A stretch of DNA of 64,000 nucleotides from Zygnema cylindricum (lineage: Eukaryota; Streptophyta; Zygnematophyceae; Zygnematales; Zygnemataceae). The stretch covers positions 62,001 through 126,000 of the forward strand of contig JBBHKE010001791.1 of assembly GCA_037447655.1 (NCBI GenBank), read 5' to 3'. Each line of letters starts with the position of its first letter. The stretch's first letter is position 1. Both the position numbers and the translations under genes were made by a program. Shown here piece by piece: positions 35,792 to 55,349 of this stretch. The notes under the pieces are model-generated. The model made no database searches, was not told where the DNA came from, and saw only the letters and a list, made by a program, of their open reading frames with translations.

Positions 35792-36019
35792 TTGGGATAT
35801 CAACCCGATTACCAACACCCTAATCCTTTCCCCCGGCTAGGGAGGGGGGAGAAGGGAAAGGGGATTACTTTCGCTTTCCCCCTGCCCTCATCGCTATTCC
35901 ATGCCCACGCCTCCCTTCTATTGTGCATGCATATCTGTAAGAGGGATGCGGTAGCAGTTGGTATGATCATCATTTTGGGAAGCATTCGCATTTGGGGTTT
36001 ATTTGCATGACTCCAATAC
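35792..36019 (+). repeat. Start of 3' LTR (segment Y) of plus gypsy copy
   Basis: Begins TTGGGATATCAACCC after the polypurine tract and aligns with the reverse complement of 14641-14879. It is interrupted by the copia LTR at 36020. Confidence 0.6.
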
Positions 36020-37348
36020 TGTAGAAATTAATGGTTTTAAGTATTTTCTAGGTCTGAATAGAAAGAAAGAAGTCGAGGCAGTCTACCTCTAACTTCTCTC
36101 TCCAACTCTCAAACTTGTCGCAGTCACTGAGAAATTGGAGAGGAAGCTAGAGCCATGGCTACCTAGGCTATCCTGATGTTTCCGGGAAATTTATATTAGT
36201 TCGGGTTTATTTATTTAAAAGGTATGTGCCGGCGGCAGGAATTGATCCTTGTACCTACCGGCCGACAGACAGGAAATAGCCGGTAGCCTTAGCCGTTAAG
36301 TCTAGGAGTCATGATACGTAGTATGTAGTTTGATAGTTATTTAAATATGTATACGTACGATTATTCATTTAACTATAATAGATTACGGGATACATAGATC
36401 CGGTAATATATAAAGTACGGATTACGGTACGGACTTTAAATCAATACTGCACATTTGTTTCGTAAATGAAACAAATACCGCACATGTATTTATTACGGCT
36501 ACGATTAAATTAGATTCTAATCGGACGGCCGCAATTAGCGCCGAGATCGCGGAGGAAGTTTTCGGCGGTTTGTGGCCATCGCCACATGAGATGACGCGTG
36601 GCGAAATTTCGTTGGATCATGGAATCCGCGGAGATTATGGCATCGAATCCGGATATAACATGTGTCGACATTTAGGCCTTGTCGTACAATGTCCGTATCT
36701 AAAGTACACCGGCAGCTGTACTTTTGCCTACAGAACTCAATTGTGATTGGTTATGTACGTCAATAGATAGAGTGTGTGAGAGAGATAGGACTTAGAAAAA
36801 TTAGGAGATAGGACCCTCTCTCCCAGACAGCTTCTGTACAAAAGGTCAACTTTGACCCTCCATAACTTACTGCTCAGGAGAGCAAATTCAGAGATTCTTT
36901 TTGCTATCGACTCAGGGGAGTCTTGTCTTCACAGGGGTGAAGGTGGTCAGAGTTTTTGGCTGCCACGGTGGCAGTTATTTTTGCTTAAACACAAAAGGGT
37001 CAGGATTATCCTAGAGGCTTCTTGGAAGCTGTCCACTCTGAGGACTTATGGAGGTCTCAGAGTTTCAGGTTATGGGCCCACCCTCCAGGGTACCAATATT
37101 TAATGGAACAGGCTTCATAACTGGGGAAAGTATGATGATAGGAGCTCTATGCGAAAAAAGGTTTTGGGAGATAGTGAGTGGACGATTGGGGCGTCCATCA
37201 AGTCTTGGAATTCCTCCAGGGTTTAAAGGAAGCAGATTCACCAGGAAAGAGGATTCACCTTCAACGGAGGAAACAAAGGAAGGAGAGGTGGTGGACAAAG
37301 GAAAGGAGAAAGAGGCGATCACACTAATAGCAACTGGTTTAGCATTCA
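36020..37348 (+). mobile_element. Truncated copia element (copia E): 5' LTR, primer site, start of gag
   Basis: LTR 36020-37067 (TGTAGAAAT...GAGTTTCA), half-tRNA primer site GGTTATGGGCCCACC (37068-37082), then gag N-terminus (MGPPSRVPIFNG..., to 37348). It is closely related to the young element at 55141-61590 but more diverged. Gag stops abruptly where the reverse-oriented LTR of copia D begins. Confidence 0.85.
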
Positions 37349-38870
37349 TGTTAAATTCTGTGGTCTCCATTGACCCACAGAATGAGCAGCCTATGTAAAG
37401 CCTCTAGGATAACATTTGCCCCTTCTACTTTCCCGCTGAATAAGCGCCGCCCAGGCACACAAATATTCTGACCAATCTCACCCTTGTGAGGACATGACTC
37501 CCTTGAGTCAAACGCAAAAAGATACACTAAATTTGCTCCCATGAGCAGTAAGTTATGGCTGGTCAAAGATGACCTTTATAGTTACAAGCTCTCTTAGAGA
37601 GAGAGGTACCTAAGTATTACTAAGTCTCGGTCTGCCTACTCACGACTACCTAATACTAAACCCTAGTCCAATAGGAACACTATATAGTACAAGAATGTAC
37701 AATGGGCGATGTACTTATTGTACGACCATTGTACAGCAAGGTCTACAAGGTGACACCTGTCAAATCGGAAGCCATGGTTCCTCCTCCCATCTTCTTCGGT
37801 ATCAAATAATGTGGCGCCACGTGGCACCGCGTGATGATATCTCCGTATGCCGCCAAAAGCTCACTTCGCGTGGCGGCTATAATGCCGGCCGTCCGATCAA
37901 AATATATTTTACACGGTTCAGATTCGCGTACATGCAGGAATTGCTCCTTTTGGTTAGTCTGCTGTTAATTAGCTGTTGCGTTAATGTTTATGTATTTATG
38001 AAACCCGTCACGTGTATCGTTTCGTAACGCCTTAATGGTAAGGCGTTAGGCTATAGAGAATCTAGAGGTCGCAAGTTCAAATCTAGACTTAGGCATCATT
38101 TTAGTAAAATACCCTTTACTTCAAAAACTGCCACTTTCTAAATATGGCGGCAGCCATGGCGCGCCTTTGATCCTCACTCTCTTTCTTTAAACCAAAACTA
38201 AAATAGGGAAGTGAACTATTAATTACCTCTTTTCAACACTCCCCTTAATTCCTAGTCACTTTTCAATTTTAATCCACAGTTTTCTCTGCAATAAATCAAC
38301 TTAGGGGAAGGCAATGCTTTTGTCATAATGTCTGTAATCATTTCTCTATCAGTTTTATGAACCAGTTTAATGATTTTATTTTCAACCTTCTCTATGACAA
38401 AGCTTAGTCTAATATCCATATGTTTAGTTTTGAAGTGATGTTTCGGATTAGCTACAATAGAGATAGCAGCTTGATTATCACAGAAAACATTTTGAGTTCC
38501 AGACTTCATGAACCCAAGTTCTTCAAGAAGAGATTTAACCCACATTAATTCTTTGGTTGCAGCACAGAAAGCCATGTATTGAGCCTCCATAGTGGACTGA
38601 GCAACTACTTTTTGTTGCTTGCTACTCCAACAACATGCACCGGATCCAATTTGCAACACATATCCAGTCGTACACCTCCTTAAAGAAACATCTCCATAAC
38701 TGGCATCACTCCAAGTAGTGATGGTAGTGTGCTCCCCTCCCAAATGCAACTATAATTCCCTTGTCCCCACAAAATACCTCATCACCCTTTTGGCAGCCTC
38801 CCAGTCTCTCTTTCTTGGTTCATTTAGATTTCTACTAAAGACACCTACAGCTGCAGCTATATCCGGAAGT
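37349..38870 (-). mobile_element. Truncated copia element (copia D): RNase H and 3' LTR
   Basis: Minus strand. A fragment ending in DIAAAVGVFSRNLNEPRKRDW (near 38870) and RNase H (38252-38749: TTWSDASYGD, STMEAQYMAF, DNQAAISIVANPKHHFK) runs into a complete 3' LTR (38238 down to 37349, 890 bp). RNase H keeps its Asp, Glu and Asp positions over 165 codons, but the rest of pol, gag and the 5' LTR are gone. A distinct subfamily from copia A. Confidence 0.8.
38028..38090 (+). other. tRNA-like module in copia D LTR (antisense to the element)
   Basis: The clearest example of the module. A perfect D-arm-like hairpin CGCC(10)GGCG at 38028-38045, with TTAATGGTAA in the loop, resembles a Pol III A box. 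GTTCAAATC at 38075-38083 matches the B-box core GTTCRANTC. It lies 148-210 bases from the 5' end of the LTR, on the opposite strand to the retroelement. Confidence 0.6.
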
Positions 38871-38991
38871 GTGCTTTTACTTTGTGAGTGAATTCTTTGT
38901 GGCTTCGGAAGATTCTTGAGTGACCTGTGAGAGAGTTTTTGCTTTGTGAAGCTAGATTGTTGCAAGATGAGTGAGGCCCACAAAATTCAAC

Positions 38992-38993
<2 letters not shown>

Positions 38994-39038
<45 letters not shown>
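38994..39038. repeat. CT dinucleotide microsatellite
   Basis: (CT)n of about 45 bases followed by C-rich sequence, between copia D and the first recognised exon of the ubiquitin protease gene. Confidence 0.95.
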
Positions 39039-39040
<2 letters not shown>

Positions 39041-39355
39041 CCCCTCCCCCTCTCTTTCTCTTCTTATGAATTTCTCTCAATTTCTTTTTTGCTTTCTTTT
39101 CGTCTCTGGCAATGTTAAAGAACGTTTTTGATTGTCTATTGAACCACACCGTTCACCATTAGTGTCGTCGACAACATATGGAAACCGAGTCATTTGAAAG
39201 GTTTTAAGCAAAACCTTTTTATTACAAAGTAGGAGTAGATGTCTGGGAATTGCACTAACATGTGTGGTAATAATGCAGTTTAGAAAAACAAACCCAGATT
39301 TAACTGTTCTAAATTGCACCTTATGGCTTTTTCCATGTTGTATGGCATTCCACAG

Positions 39356-45670
<6,315 letters not shown>

Positions 45671-47300
45671 CCACTGGCCCACGCGCAATCAGAGCTGCAG
45701 CACTTGCTGGACGCGGGCGAGCTTTTGCTTCCCCGTTTTCCGGAGATGTGGCTGGCACGCATTTCGCTGTAGGTCTTCACAATGGCAGACGGAGCGTTTT
45801 TTTGTTCCTTTGCCTTGTTGGCGTTTCTTCTCTTCTTTTTTTTTTTTTTTTGGGTTGTTATCTTTGAGAGTAATTTGAGGAGATTGGGAACAGAACGTTT
45901 CTTTCTGCCTGTGGGTCCCTTTGTATGCCCTTTTTCATGTGGTATTTCAAAGTTTTGTGTTTGGATCCACCAATCAAATCTGTCTGCAGCAGGCAGGGCA
46001 GTTATGCTGATTTCAGCTTTTCTCCTTTTTCAACAATTGATTTGGAATTGCAAAATGTGTTGCGCGGAAAAATGAGGTATCGTATAAGTTTCAACAAGAG
46101 AAAGGTTTTTTAATTTGCGACTACTTTCTGCATTTGGTTGCTTCTTGGTGTGTGGTCTTCAATGTACCAAACCCAAATGAGAGGAGATGATGGGTCCAGG
46201 TGGCGTGTGGATAGAAGTTGCAGCTCTTTTTCTTACAAAGCATCGACTTTGAGCAGATTCAACTTGTGCTTCGGAAATCAGATTTGCATCTGTGTGAGTT
46301 TGTGCTGGCAAGATATCTACTTCTTGCAAGAAGTGTTTTACCTCTTGTCTGTGAAACAGAATGGAGTATCTTGGTGGCTGAATGAAATTTGTACACACTA
46401 TCTTTTAGGTGGGAAGACTCTTATTATAATTGTTCAAGTTTCAATGAGATTAGATGATTAGATGAGGATTGAAGAAGACCGCCAGGATCTTAGTTGACCT
46501 AACAATGTTTCGGAAAAACCGGTTTTTTATACATTATTGTGCTAATGGAAAAATAACTGAAATGTGCAACAATAGAAAACTTTGCAGCCTCACGATTATC
46601 TCTACTAATGTGAGTCATATTACGTTGCACTATACTAATTCGGTATTGTCCTTTACTTCAAACCAGAATTGATTCATAAGCATTGAAAGAAATTTTATCG
46701 GTTTGTTTTGAGTTTAATCCGGCAGCAGAATTTGAGTGAATTTTGTCAAATCATTACAGTGAACATTAAAATTTAGCTTTTTGTTTCTAGGTTTTTTAAC
46801 TGTTCGATTTTGAATGCTACAAGGTATGAGATATACAAAAATAAAGAATACAAGTAGAGTCATTTAACTTCTCCACAAAATTCTGTGTTTGTATTTAAAA
46901 TCGAATTTAAGAAGGATTCAAAATCCCTTCAAAAACTGGTCAGCTTTTTTACATTTTGTATGTCTCTTTTTTTGAACGTTTTTTTTTTCACCTTCGATTG
47001 GTGTCAAGAATTGACTTTGCAAAAACATCTCAACATTATCAAAAAACGATATACATAATTGAGGAAATTTAAAAGTTTCAGGGCATATTATAAGCATACA
47101 CTTCTACTGATTTTGTTAAGGTATACATTTATGTTAGTGACTAATAACATGCTTATGTTAACGGTCATACATATCGACATGATGTTAATTTGCACTCATC
47201 ATTAAAGATAGCAGTCTAAAAAAAAAAACAATAATTACAAAAATAAAACATATTGATCAGTAAATGGAATAAAGAATTACACCATCATTATTGTAAATAC
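45671..47300 (+). other. 3' flank of ubiquitin protease gene
   Basis: T-rich after the stop codon. An AATAAA hexamer occurs at 46840-46845, but whether it is the polyadenylation signal is unknown. Frames at 45782-46461 are overlapping and lack domains. No other gene is visible. Confidence 0.45.
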
Positions 47301-48250
47301 ACACAAGTTAAAAAAAAAGAAGAAAAAAAAAAAAATCATCTATTGTATGGCCACTACAGTGGGGTTCCCTGACAGGTCCACTATTTCAACTCTACACTCT
47401 ACTTTTTAATACCAGCTCCTTTCTTCCCCCAAATTAAATCAGAATCAAAAATCAAAATATTCTACAGAAGAAAAAATATACTGATAAAAATCAGCAAATA
47501 ACAAAATGTACAGACACCATAGATAAAAACTGTGCAGGGCCTGACGGTCACATTCACCGTCATCAATATTGTGATCCTTTTTTTTTGTTTCACCTTACCA
47601 TTATGTTAAGTTACTTTCATGAAGTTTACCTATAACAATGGGTTGCAACTAAAAGCTGAAAAAATGATTACCCGAAAAAACTCTTTCACACTCATGTAGC
47701 ACACACATTATCGCAAAATCACGGGATTTTTTTTGACATTCACCATATTTTTAGGGCCCCGATCGAAAAATAGGAAATAAGCTTTTGCTCAAACTGTACA
47801 TTATTATAACATTTTTATCTCATATTCCCCATTACTCCACACAGTCGTCAAGTTAATCCGCGTTCTCTACTGGATATCCCCATAAGAGAAATATGGTTGT
47901 GTGAAATAGGTATTTAGCGTGTGTTATTGTTTACTGTAGACTCATTACATTTAAAAATATTTACTGTGGACTAAATACATGGACATACCCTTCAAACATA
48001 CAGACTCTATTGGCATATCCCTTCCCATCAGTCCTATGACAAAAATATGAGTCTGAAAAGGATAGAAAAATAATTGGTGCGTCGTATCGAGTATAGTGTA
48101 CGGTCCAGTGCGCAACTTAGTTTAGGCCAAATATGTTTCCCTTTTCCCTTGTCTCCCTTAGTGGGACAGAGGGGGGGGGAGACGAGAGGGAGGAGAGGGA
48201 GAGGAGAAAGGGGAGAGAGAGTAGAGAGAGAGAGGGGGATGGAATGCACA
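47301..48250. other. Intergenic, A/T-rich, with a GA-rich patch
   Basis: No gene recognised. 48167-48238 is a purine tract (GAGAGGGAGGAGAG type), directly before the AT-rich minisatellite. Confidence 0.5.
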
Positions 48251-48289
48251 CACACACAATATATACAATACTAACACTACCCTAATGCA

Positions 48290-49600
<1,311 letters not shown>

Positions 49601-50799
49601 ATGAGTTCGATGATTAGTTATTACGAGCTGTGGAGATGGACAGAAAAATGTCAGAAGAGAGTGGTTAAGTTTTCGTCGTAACAGCTGTATTTTGAGTTTC
49701 TTTCAGGCTTTATTCTGATTAAACGTTTGAACCTTTAGGTTACATTTTCTTTTTAAGCATAGTTGCCAATAGCATGCATAGTTAAAAATTCTTAAAACTG
49801 AGAAGTTTCGACTAAACTGTACAACTTCAAACTGAAAACTGTTGAATTTCAATTAAAAGACGTCTAATTTCAATTAAGAAATATATGACGTCTAGTAATC
49901 CTTGGTTGCCATTTTGGTTTCCATGTGTTTGTTTCCGTCCAAATTTGCAGCACCTTTGCCTGTGGCTGAGAAAACATAAACAAATAAAAAAAAAAAACAA
50001 AATTCCGTGTTAGATTTATGTATAACTAGTGCAAAACTCAATGTAAAATTAAAAACAAGCATCAGTACAAGCATCACCTTGGCAGCTGTCTTAGAAAACC
50101 TAAAAATCCTGAAAATTTAACGAAAGGCCTTTGTATCAAATTCAAAGGACGGGTGGCAAGTTAAGACAGATTTGTCAGATTTTTGCACAAAAGACAAACT
50201 GACAGGTGTAGATATGATAAAAGAAAGCCATCGAAAGTTCGAAAGAAAGGGTTCGCACCTCATCTGTGGACTTTTTTCCCAGAACAAGCCTCAACCTGCC
50301 AGATAGGATCCTGTAGGGTTCCTCATTGCGCTGTCACAGTAAATATCAGCTCCCCAACAAAGGAAGTTAGATGCATGAAACTACTTTCAACTTCAAAACC
50401 ATTAACATACTATTTATTGCCTCCGGAAGCAAAAAAAAATGGCTAGATTTCAAGCAAGATAATAGACCTTGATGGGACTAAATTGCATTCTGATTTCAAA
50501 TTTCTAATTCTATATTATCCGAGATCTTTCGACTCTGTAATGTCAAGTTCCAAGAGCGCATGTCTGCCTCAAGTCAAATTTACTCACTGTCCCACTTGTT
50601 TTTAGCATTAAAAGGAACAATGCAAAACTACAATCTGGAAACATGCGTAATAAGGACTGACAGTATGCTCTACCTTCCACCTCCCAAGTCGTAACCTCAT
50701 AAGCTAGCAGCTGTGCTTATCAAAAATCTAAGTCATGTAAGTTCAGCCTCACCTGAACTTATAAATAATTTCCGCTACTTCTTGGATGATGGTCGGTAG
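49601..50799. other. Intergenic or 3' flank, no gene recognised
   Basis: Only short frames. A few pieces resemble exons by composition (for example near 49910-49960 on the minus strand), but none can be joined with confidence. Confidence 0.4.
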
Positions 50800-51964
50800 T
50801 CAAATGAATCCAAGAGCAACCACTGCAGCAACTGTGAGGATATTTATGGCGGCTACTAATAACCGTCTCTTTCTGGCAAATGCTGGAAAAGTCTGCTGGA
50901 CCGTGGCCACCATTGAGATTCCGACAGCAGACAGCACAAACGTGCCCATGAAAATCTGAAGTACACAGACAAGATAATTAAGGATTATTAGAGCAAAAAG
51001 TGTGAAGGGAGGAAGTGAAACAGCAAGTCTATTTGGTAGCTATACTGGTTTTTTTGTTTCAAAATTTCAATGAGTCAGCTGGCCAGGTTTGTCCATACAA
51101 AACTATACTTTCACCAGTCAATAGTCCCCAACAGACTCGCACGAATGCAACAACCATGAATGTAACAAGAGAAAATCCACGTTCAAGATCAAAACAAGAA
51201 CCTGAGAAACAAAAACCCATGGCGAACTTCTGAAAAAACATTGAGGCAACAAAAAGTTGCTACAGCAGATGCTTATAATTTATCTCTGAGTTTATTTACC
51301 TCGGCACAGGCTGCGAGAGTTGCAGTCATGCTATTTTTTTTTTCTTTCGCGGCTTATAAAGCAGCTGTTTTTGCTGTGGCATAGCTGCCCGAGTTGCCTG
51401 AATTCCGACAGATTTTGCCCTGCCCGGAGTCGCGTGATTGGACGCTTGCCCAATTCCAAAGCAGCAGGATGGCTCTGGGAAGCTTCCCGAGTGCGAAGAC
51501 CCGCAAGACGAACGTTTTTGGTCGCCGCGTTCTCTGCAAGAGCCTGTGCAAGGAAAGAAGGAAGAAGGAATCAGGGTTTAGAGATATGGATTGCAGGGAA
51601 GAACGGAAAAAGGGATGGAGGAAACAGCATAAAAGTGAAAATAACAAAGCAAGTAAGGATTGTTTGTTTTTGTAAGCGAAAATTTCAGGTGTCGCTCAAG
51701 TTCGCACCAAATGAACGCCTGCACAGTTTTTTTTCATTGAAAATTATTAAACACAACAAAAAACCTTCATATCCATTGCGTTTCCTTCCATCCACAATAA
51801 GCAAAAATCAACAAAAAACTGAATACAAAATCAAAACAAAAAACAAAAAGAAAAATCTTGTTACAAAAAAAAAAAAAAAAACGAAAGAAACATACTCGTC
51901 CTTTAGACATGGCACCAACGAGATGTTCGACTTCATCGGTTTCCCTCAGCATGACTGATTTCAT
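50800..51964 (-). CDS. Possible small multi-exon membrane protein gene
   Basis: Exon structure is tentative. The best supported exon is 50800-50955: the acceptor CTTCAG is followed by a 51-codon frame ending in TGA, with hydrophobic segments (GTFVLSAVGISMVATV and LLVAAINILTVAAVVALGFI) separated by a basic KRR turn, so two possible membrane helices. A possible first exon is at 51964 (MKSVMLRETDEVEHLVGAMS, donor GTATGT near 51893). A second begins at 51543 (acceptor TTGCACAG; ALAENAATKNVRLAGLRT). A further acceptor lies at 51230 (KFAMGFCF...). I do not recognise the protein, and the internal donors are uncertain. Confidence 0.3.
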
Positions 51965-52532
51965 CTACCTTTGACTAAGAGTGAGAATTCGAAAGAACGA
52001 CAGCGTACGAGTGAGAGACAAGTGAGAGACGGGAGGAGAGAGTGGGAGAGAGGGCATAAAGGTAATAGAGAGTCGAAGACCAAATCGATGAAATGAAACC
52101 ATACAGTCTCCAACATTATATACTTTTCTCAAAGTAAAAATTCTAACGGCTACGGCTCCGCGCTAACGCATCCTTCCGGGGAAAGTGGAACTACAAATTT
52201 ACCGTTGTCCATTCAATCGACGGATTTCCCGGGTTACCCGTTAGATGAGAATTCCACTTTGCCGCCGGAAATGGCGGTCACCAACGGCTTACTGGTCGAA
52301 AATCATTCATTTTAAATTTTTAACCGTCAGATGCGTATTTTGAGATGCGTCGGGTAGTCGAACATGAGGTACAAGCAAGAATAGAGGTACCAATCGTAAG
52401 GATTTTGACTTTTTTACGAAAATGAGTTATTTTGTTTAGTTTTGAACTTTTCGTAAAATTCGTGTGCTTTTTATGTACGAATAAAATGTACAGATAATGT
52501 ACGAATAATGCGAAATTGTACAATAAATGGAG
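51965..52532. other. Intergenic, possible promoter of the minus-strand gene
   Basis: Contains GA-rich sequence (51980-52060) and a GC-richer block (52140-52300) with ACGGCTACGG and CCGGGTTACCCG words. No gene. Confidence 0.35.
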
Positions 52533-52657
52533 TACACCGTGAATCGCAATTAAAGTTAAAAAATAATTAATGTAAATAGACAATTAGTGTTAATAGCTCT
52601 ATTTTGGGTTCAAACACCTCACGCCAACAAAAATTAGCGTTTATTGGTACTAATTTG

Positions 52658-53721
52658 TAGTGTTGGGTATCGAGGACCATTTGCCGATATTCGATATATA
52701 TCGAATTTCAGGTACCCGATAATCGATATATCGCTTCGATATATCGAATTTCAAATCATCGCGATATATCGCCGATATATCTTATCGCCAATATATCGAA
52801 GCTTCTCAAAAAAAAAAAAATCTTGCTAGTCAAATTCTCGGAAGAAGAGAAGGACAGCTGTCAAAGTGGTGGAGGATGTTTTTTTTTTTCACGGAAACTG
52901 CGAATCGGAAACTGTAAATGGATTAATTGAGAACCTAATTAATTGAGAATTGATTAGCTGCAGCTGCTAGAACTACGTGCCGCTGCTGCCAGAACTGGTG
53001 CTACTGCATATGCTAGTACTAGCTACTGCTGCTGCCAGTAGTACTAGCTGCATTACTAGCTACTGCTGCTGCTAGTAGTACTAGCTGTTGGCAGTGCTAC
53101 TGCAGCAGGAAGTACTAGCTACTGCTACTCCAATTAATAAAAATAAGAATAAGATTTTACAATTTGTACACTTTAAAAAATAATAAATAAAAATAATAAT
53201 TAAATCTCACATTTTGTACACTTCATAAAATATTGAATAAAAATAATAATAAGAATTCTCATTTTATACACTTCAAAAATTAATAAATAAAAGTAATAAT
53301 AAAAATTCATGTATGAAACGAACAATCTGCAATTTTTTTTTCATATCATACTTAAACTAAATTAGTGTGGGTTTCAAGTTTTCATATGTGAAGTTCTGTA
53401 CCGTAGTACGTACTAAATAAGTAACTATATGAATTAATATTACAGTATTAGTACTTTTTCGTCAGTTACATTTTGCGGCGTTACCTTTTAAGTCACGGAA
53501 CGAGAATCACGTCGTACGTCGCGTTTCAGAAAAATTGTCGTTATCGCTAAAACAACATATTAAATAAAAAATTTATTTTATAAAATACAATATATCGCGA
53601 TATATATCGCGATAGTTTATATTGGTCGCGGTACAATATATCGATGACTTTCCTCGATCGATATTCGATATATCGAATATCGAAATTATCGTGATATGAA
53701 ACTACCCGACACCCACCACTA
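52658..53721. mobile_element. hAT-like non-autonomous element with 8-bp target duplication
   Basis: Begins TAGTGTTGGGTATCG and ends CACCCACCACTA, inverted repeats with about three mismatches in 17. It is flanked by a perfect 8-bp direct repeat CTAATTTG (52650-52657 and 53722-53729), the size typical of hAT elements. Both subterminal regions (52680-52800 and 53585-53700) are dense in TATCGATATATCG-type palindromes. The centre is a CTG/CTA-rich tract and AATAA-rich sequence with no transposase. Confidence 0.8.
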
Positions 53722-54022
53722 CTAATTTGGATACACATATACACATCCCTATATTGTAGCCGGCTAGCCGCTATAGCCTATGTTCACATTATCGATGTTT
53801 GAACACGTGAGAACATGTTCTCGCTTTTTGCCCCCGTCCTTATGACTGGGAATCAAATCTGAGTGCACTTTTACGTGGCGACGCACTCAATTTCTCGTGA
53901 CGACGCCTTTATCCGACACTTATTTTGTACCTCTGTAAAAATTTATGAGCAGTTTTAGCAGGGGTTGACAACTTTCGTACACTACACTATTTAAAAACAA
54001 TCGAAATCAGAGTAATTAACGC

Positions 54023-54243
54023 TACACCGCGAATCGCTATTAGCGTCAATGTTTTTTTCGCCACTTAAAACATCTTTTCTTTGTACATATTTGTCGGATT
54101 GTGGATCTGACGATTGCGATCGAAAGGTAACATTCTCACCTTCCGGTTGGCGGTCTCATGTTGAAAATCCGACAAGTGTGTACGGAGAAAAGATGTTTTT
54201 AGTGGCGAAAAAAACATTGACGCCAATAGCGATTCGCGGTGTA
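54023..54243. mobile_element. TACACCG-family hairpin element, copy 5 (221 bp)
   Basis: Near-perfect fold-back. The outer 57 bp (beginning TACACCGCGAATCG) match the reverse complement of the other end with two mismatches, and similarity continues inward. A transcript would form one long hairpin. It lies inside copy 4. Confidence 0.8.
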
Positions 54244-54527
54244 GTACAGTACCTATGTTAACGCAGAAAGAAATAGAGTTATTAATTATATTTTAGGGTT
54301 GAGGCGCAAAACTTAGGGGTGCCTATTTAGCGTTATTAACGCTAATTGCGAATCACGGTGTAGAGAGATAGAGAGATATTTTAAGTGACGTCAAAATGTG
54401 TTTCGTTTCGTTTCGATTAATAAGGGTAATTTTCCATGTAACCGAAACTTAGACTTGTTACTTTGTTTTTTAGCGAAGATTTTACGAACTACTTTCAGAG
54501 CGTTATGATGTAACGTAATGAAAAAGT

Positions 54528-55102
54528 TACACCGTGAATCGCTATTAGCGTTATGAAATAATTAAGGTTAAAAAACAATTAGCATTATTAACGCTAATTT
54601 GGGATTTTCAATTTTTATAAAAAAAAATAGCTCTAATTTATCAATAACTCTAATTTGGGATTTTCCTTGTAATAATTGTAGTCGATTAAGATCTTTACAC
54701 GTATAAAATTCTGGAAATCGAACGTCGTTGCATGATTCTGACATCCGCACGTGTCGGCAATTTTCACGCAATTAAATGCTAACGCTACACCGTGAATCGT
54801 GTAGCGTCACACTTTTTTTGTCACACGTTTTTAGAGTGCACATTCACATGTGCGCGCGATTGTGTTAAGCTTTATTTTTGTGCTTTTTTACTTATTAAAG
54901 TACAAATTGGTACGGAGCTGAACGGGTACGTACGCCACACTATTTAAAACGGCCCCTATATTGAGTTGTTAACCTTAATAATTGTGGTACCTAAAATAAC
55001 GCTAAAAACTTTTTAAAATTATTACCTTTGTTTAAGAATTTGGGTCAAAATTTGGGGGGGGGCGAATTTGCGTTATGAACGCTAATAGCGATTTACGATG
55101 TA
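54528..55102. mobile_element. TACACCG-family miniature element, copy 6
   Basis: The left end TACACCGTGAATCGCTATTA (54528) pairs with the right end ATAGCGATTTACGATGTA (to 55102), with few mismatches. Inside, a further terminal-like sequence at 54782-54807 forms a 9-bp palindrome around CGTGAATC. Confidence 0.6.
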
Positions 55103-55349
55103 CTTTAAATTGTGACGGATGTAGACGCGAGTGTAATTTGTGTAGAAACTAATGGTTTTATTAGTATTTTCTAGGTCTGAAAAGAAATATAGAAGTCGAG
55201 GCAGTCTATCTCTAACTTCTCTCTCCAACTCTCAAACTTGTCGCAGTCACTGAGAAATTGGAGAGGAAGCTAGAGCCATGGCTACCTTGGCTATCCTGAG
55301 GTTTACGGGAATTTTATATTAGGGTTTATTTATTTAAGTAAAATGTATG

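Larger units (their letters stand above)
25395..36019 (+). mobile_element. Ty3/gypsy element carrying a C5-DNA methyltransferase, plus copy
   Basis: Order: leader, gag (26138), capsid (28272), two CCHC knuckles (29210-29570), protease (30045-31202), methyltransferase (31377-about 32420), reverse transcriptase (about 32530-33600), RNase H (about 33650-34130), integrase (about 34300-35503), polypurine tract AAGAAGGGGGGAAA (35778-35791) and LTR start (35792). The RT-RNase H-integrase order is that of Ty3/gypsy. The copy is inactive: stops and frameshifts occur in every domain. It is cut at 36020 by a copia LTR. Confidence 0.85.
52533..54362. mobile_element. TACACCG-family miniature element, copy 4, with two nested elements
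   Basis: The left terminus TACACCGTGAATCGCAATTA (52533) pairs with the right terminus ending at 54362, with only a few mismatches. Removing the hAT-like element (52658-53729 including one target copy) and copy 5 (54023-54243) leaves about 540 bp, similar to copy 1 without its insertion. Confidence 0.6.

Noticed and set aside
38028-38090. A real tRNA gene in the copia D LTR
   Set aside because: The D-arm and B box are good, but there is no convincing acceptor stem or T-stem, and the position inside every LTR shows it is part of the retroelement.
52965-53130. CTG/CTA-rich tract as a coding repeat
   Set aside because: It is inside a hAT-like element without a usable frame.
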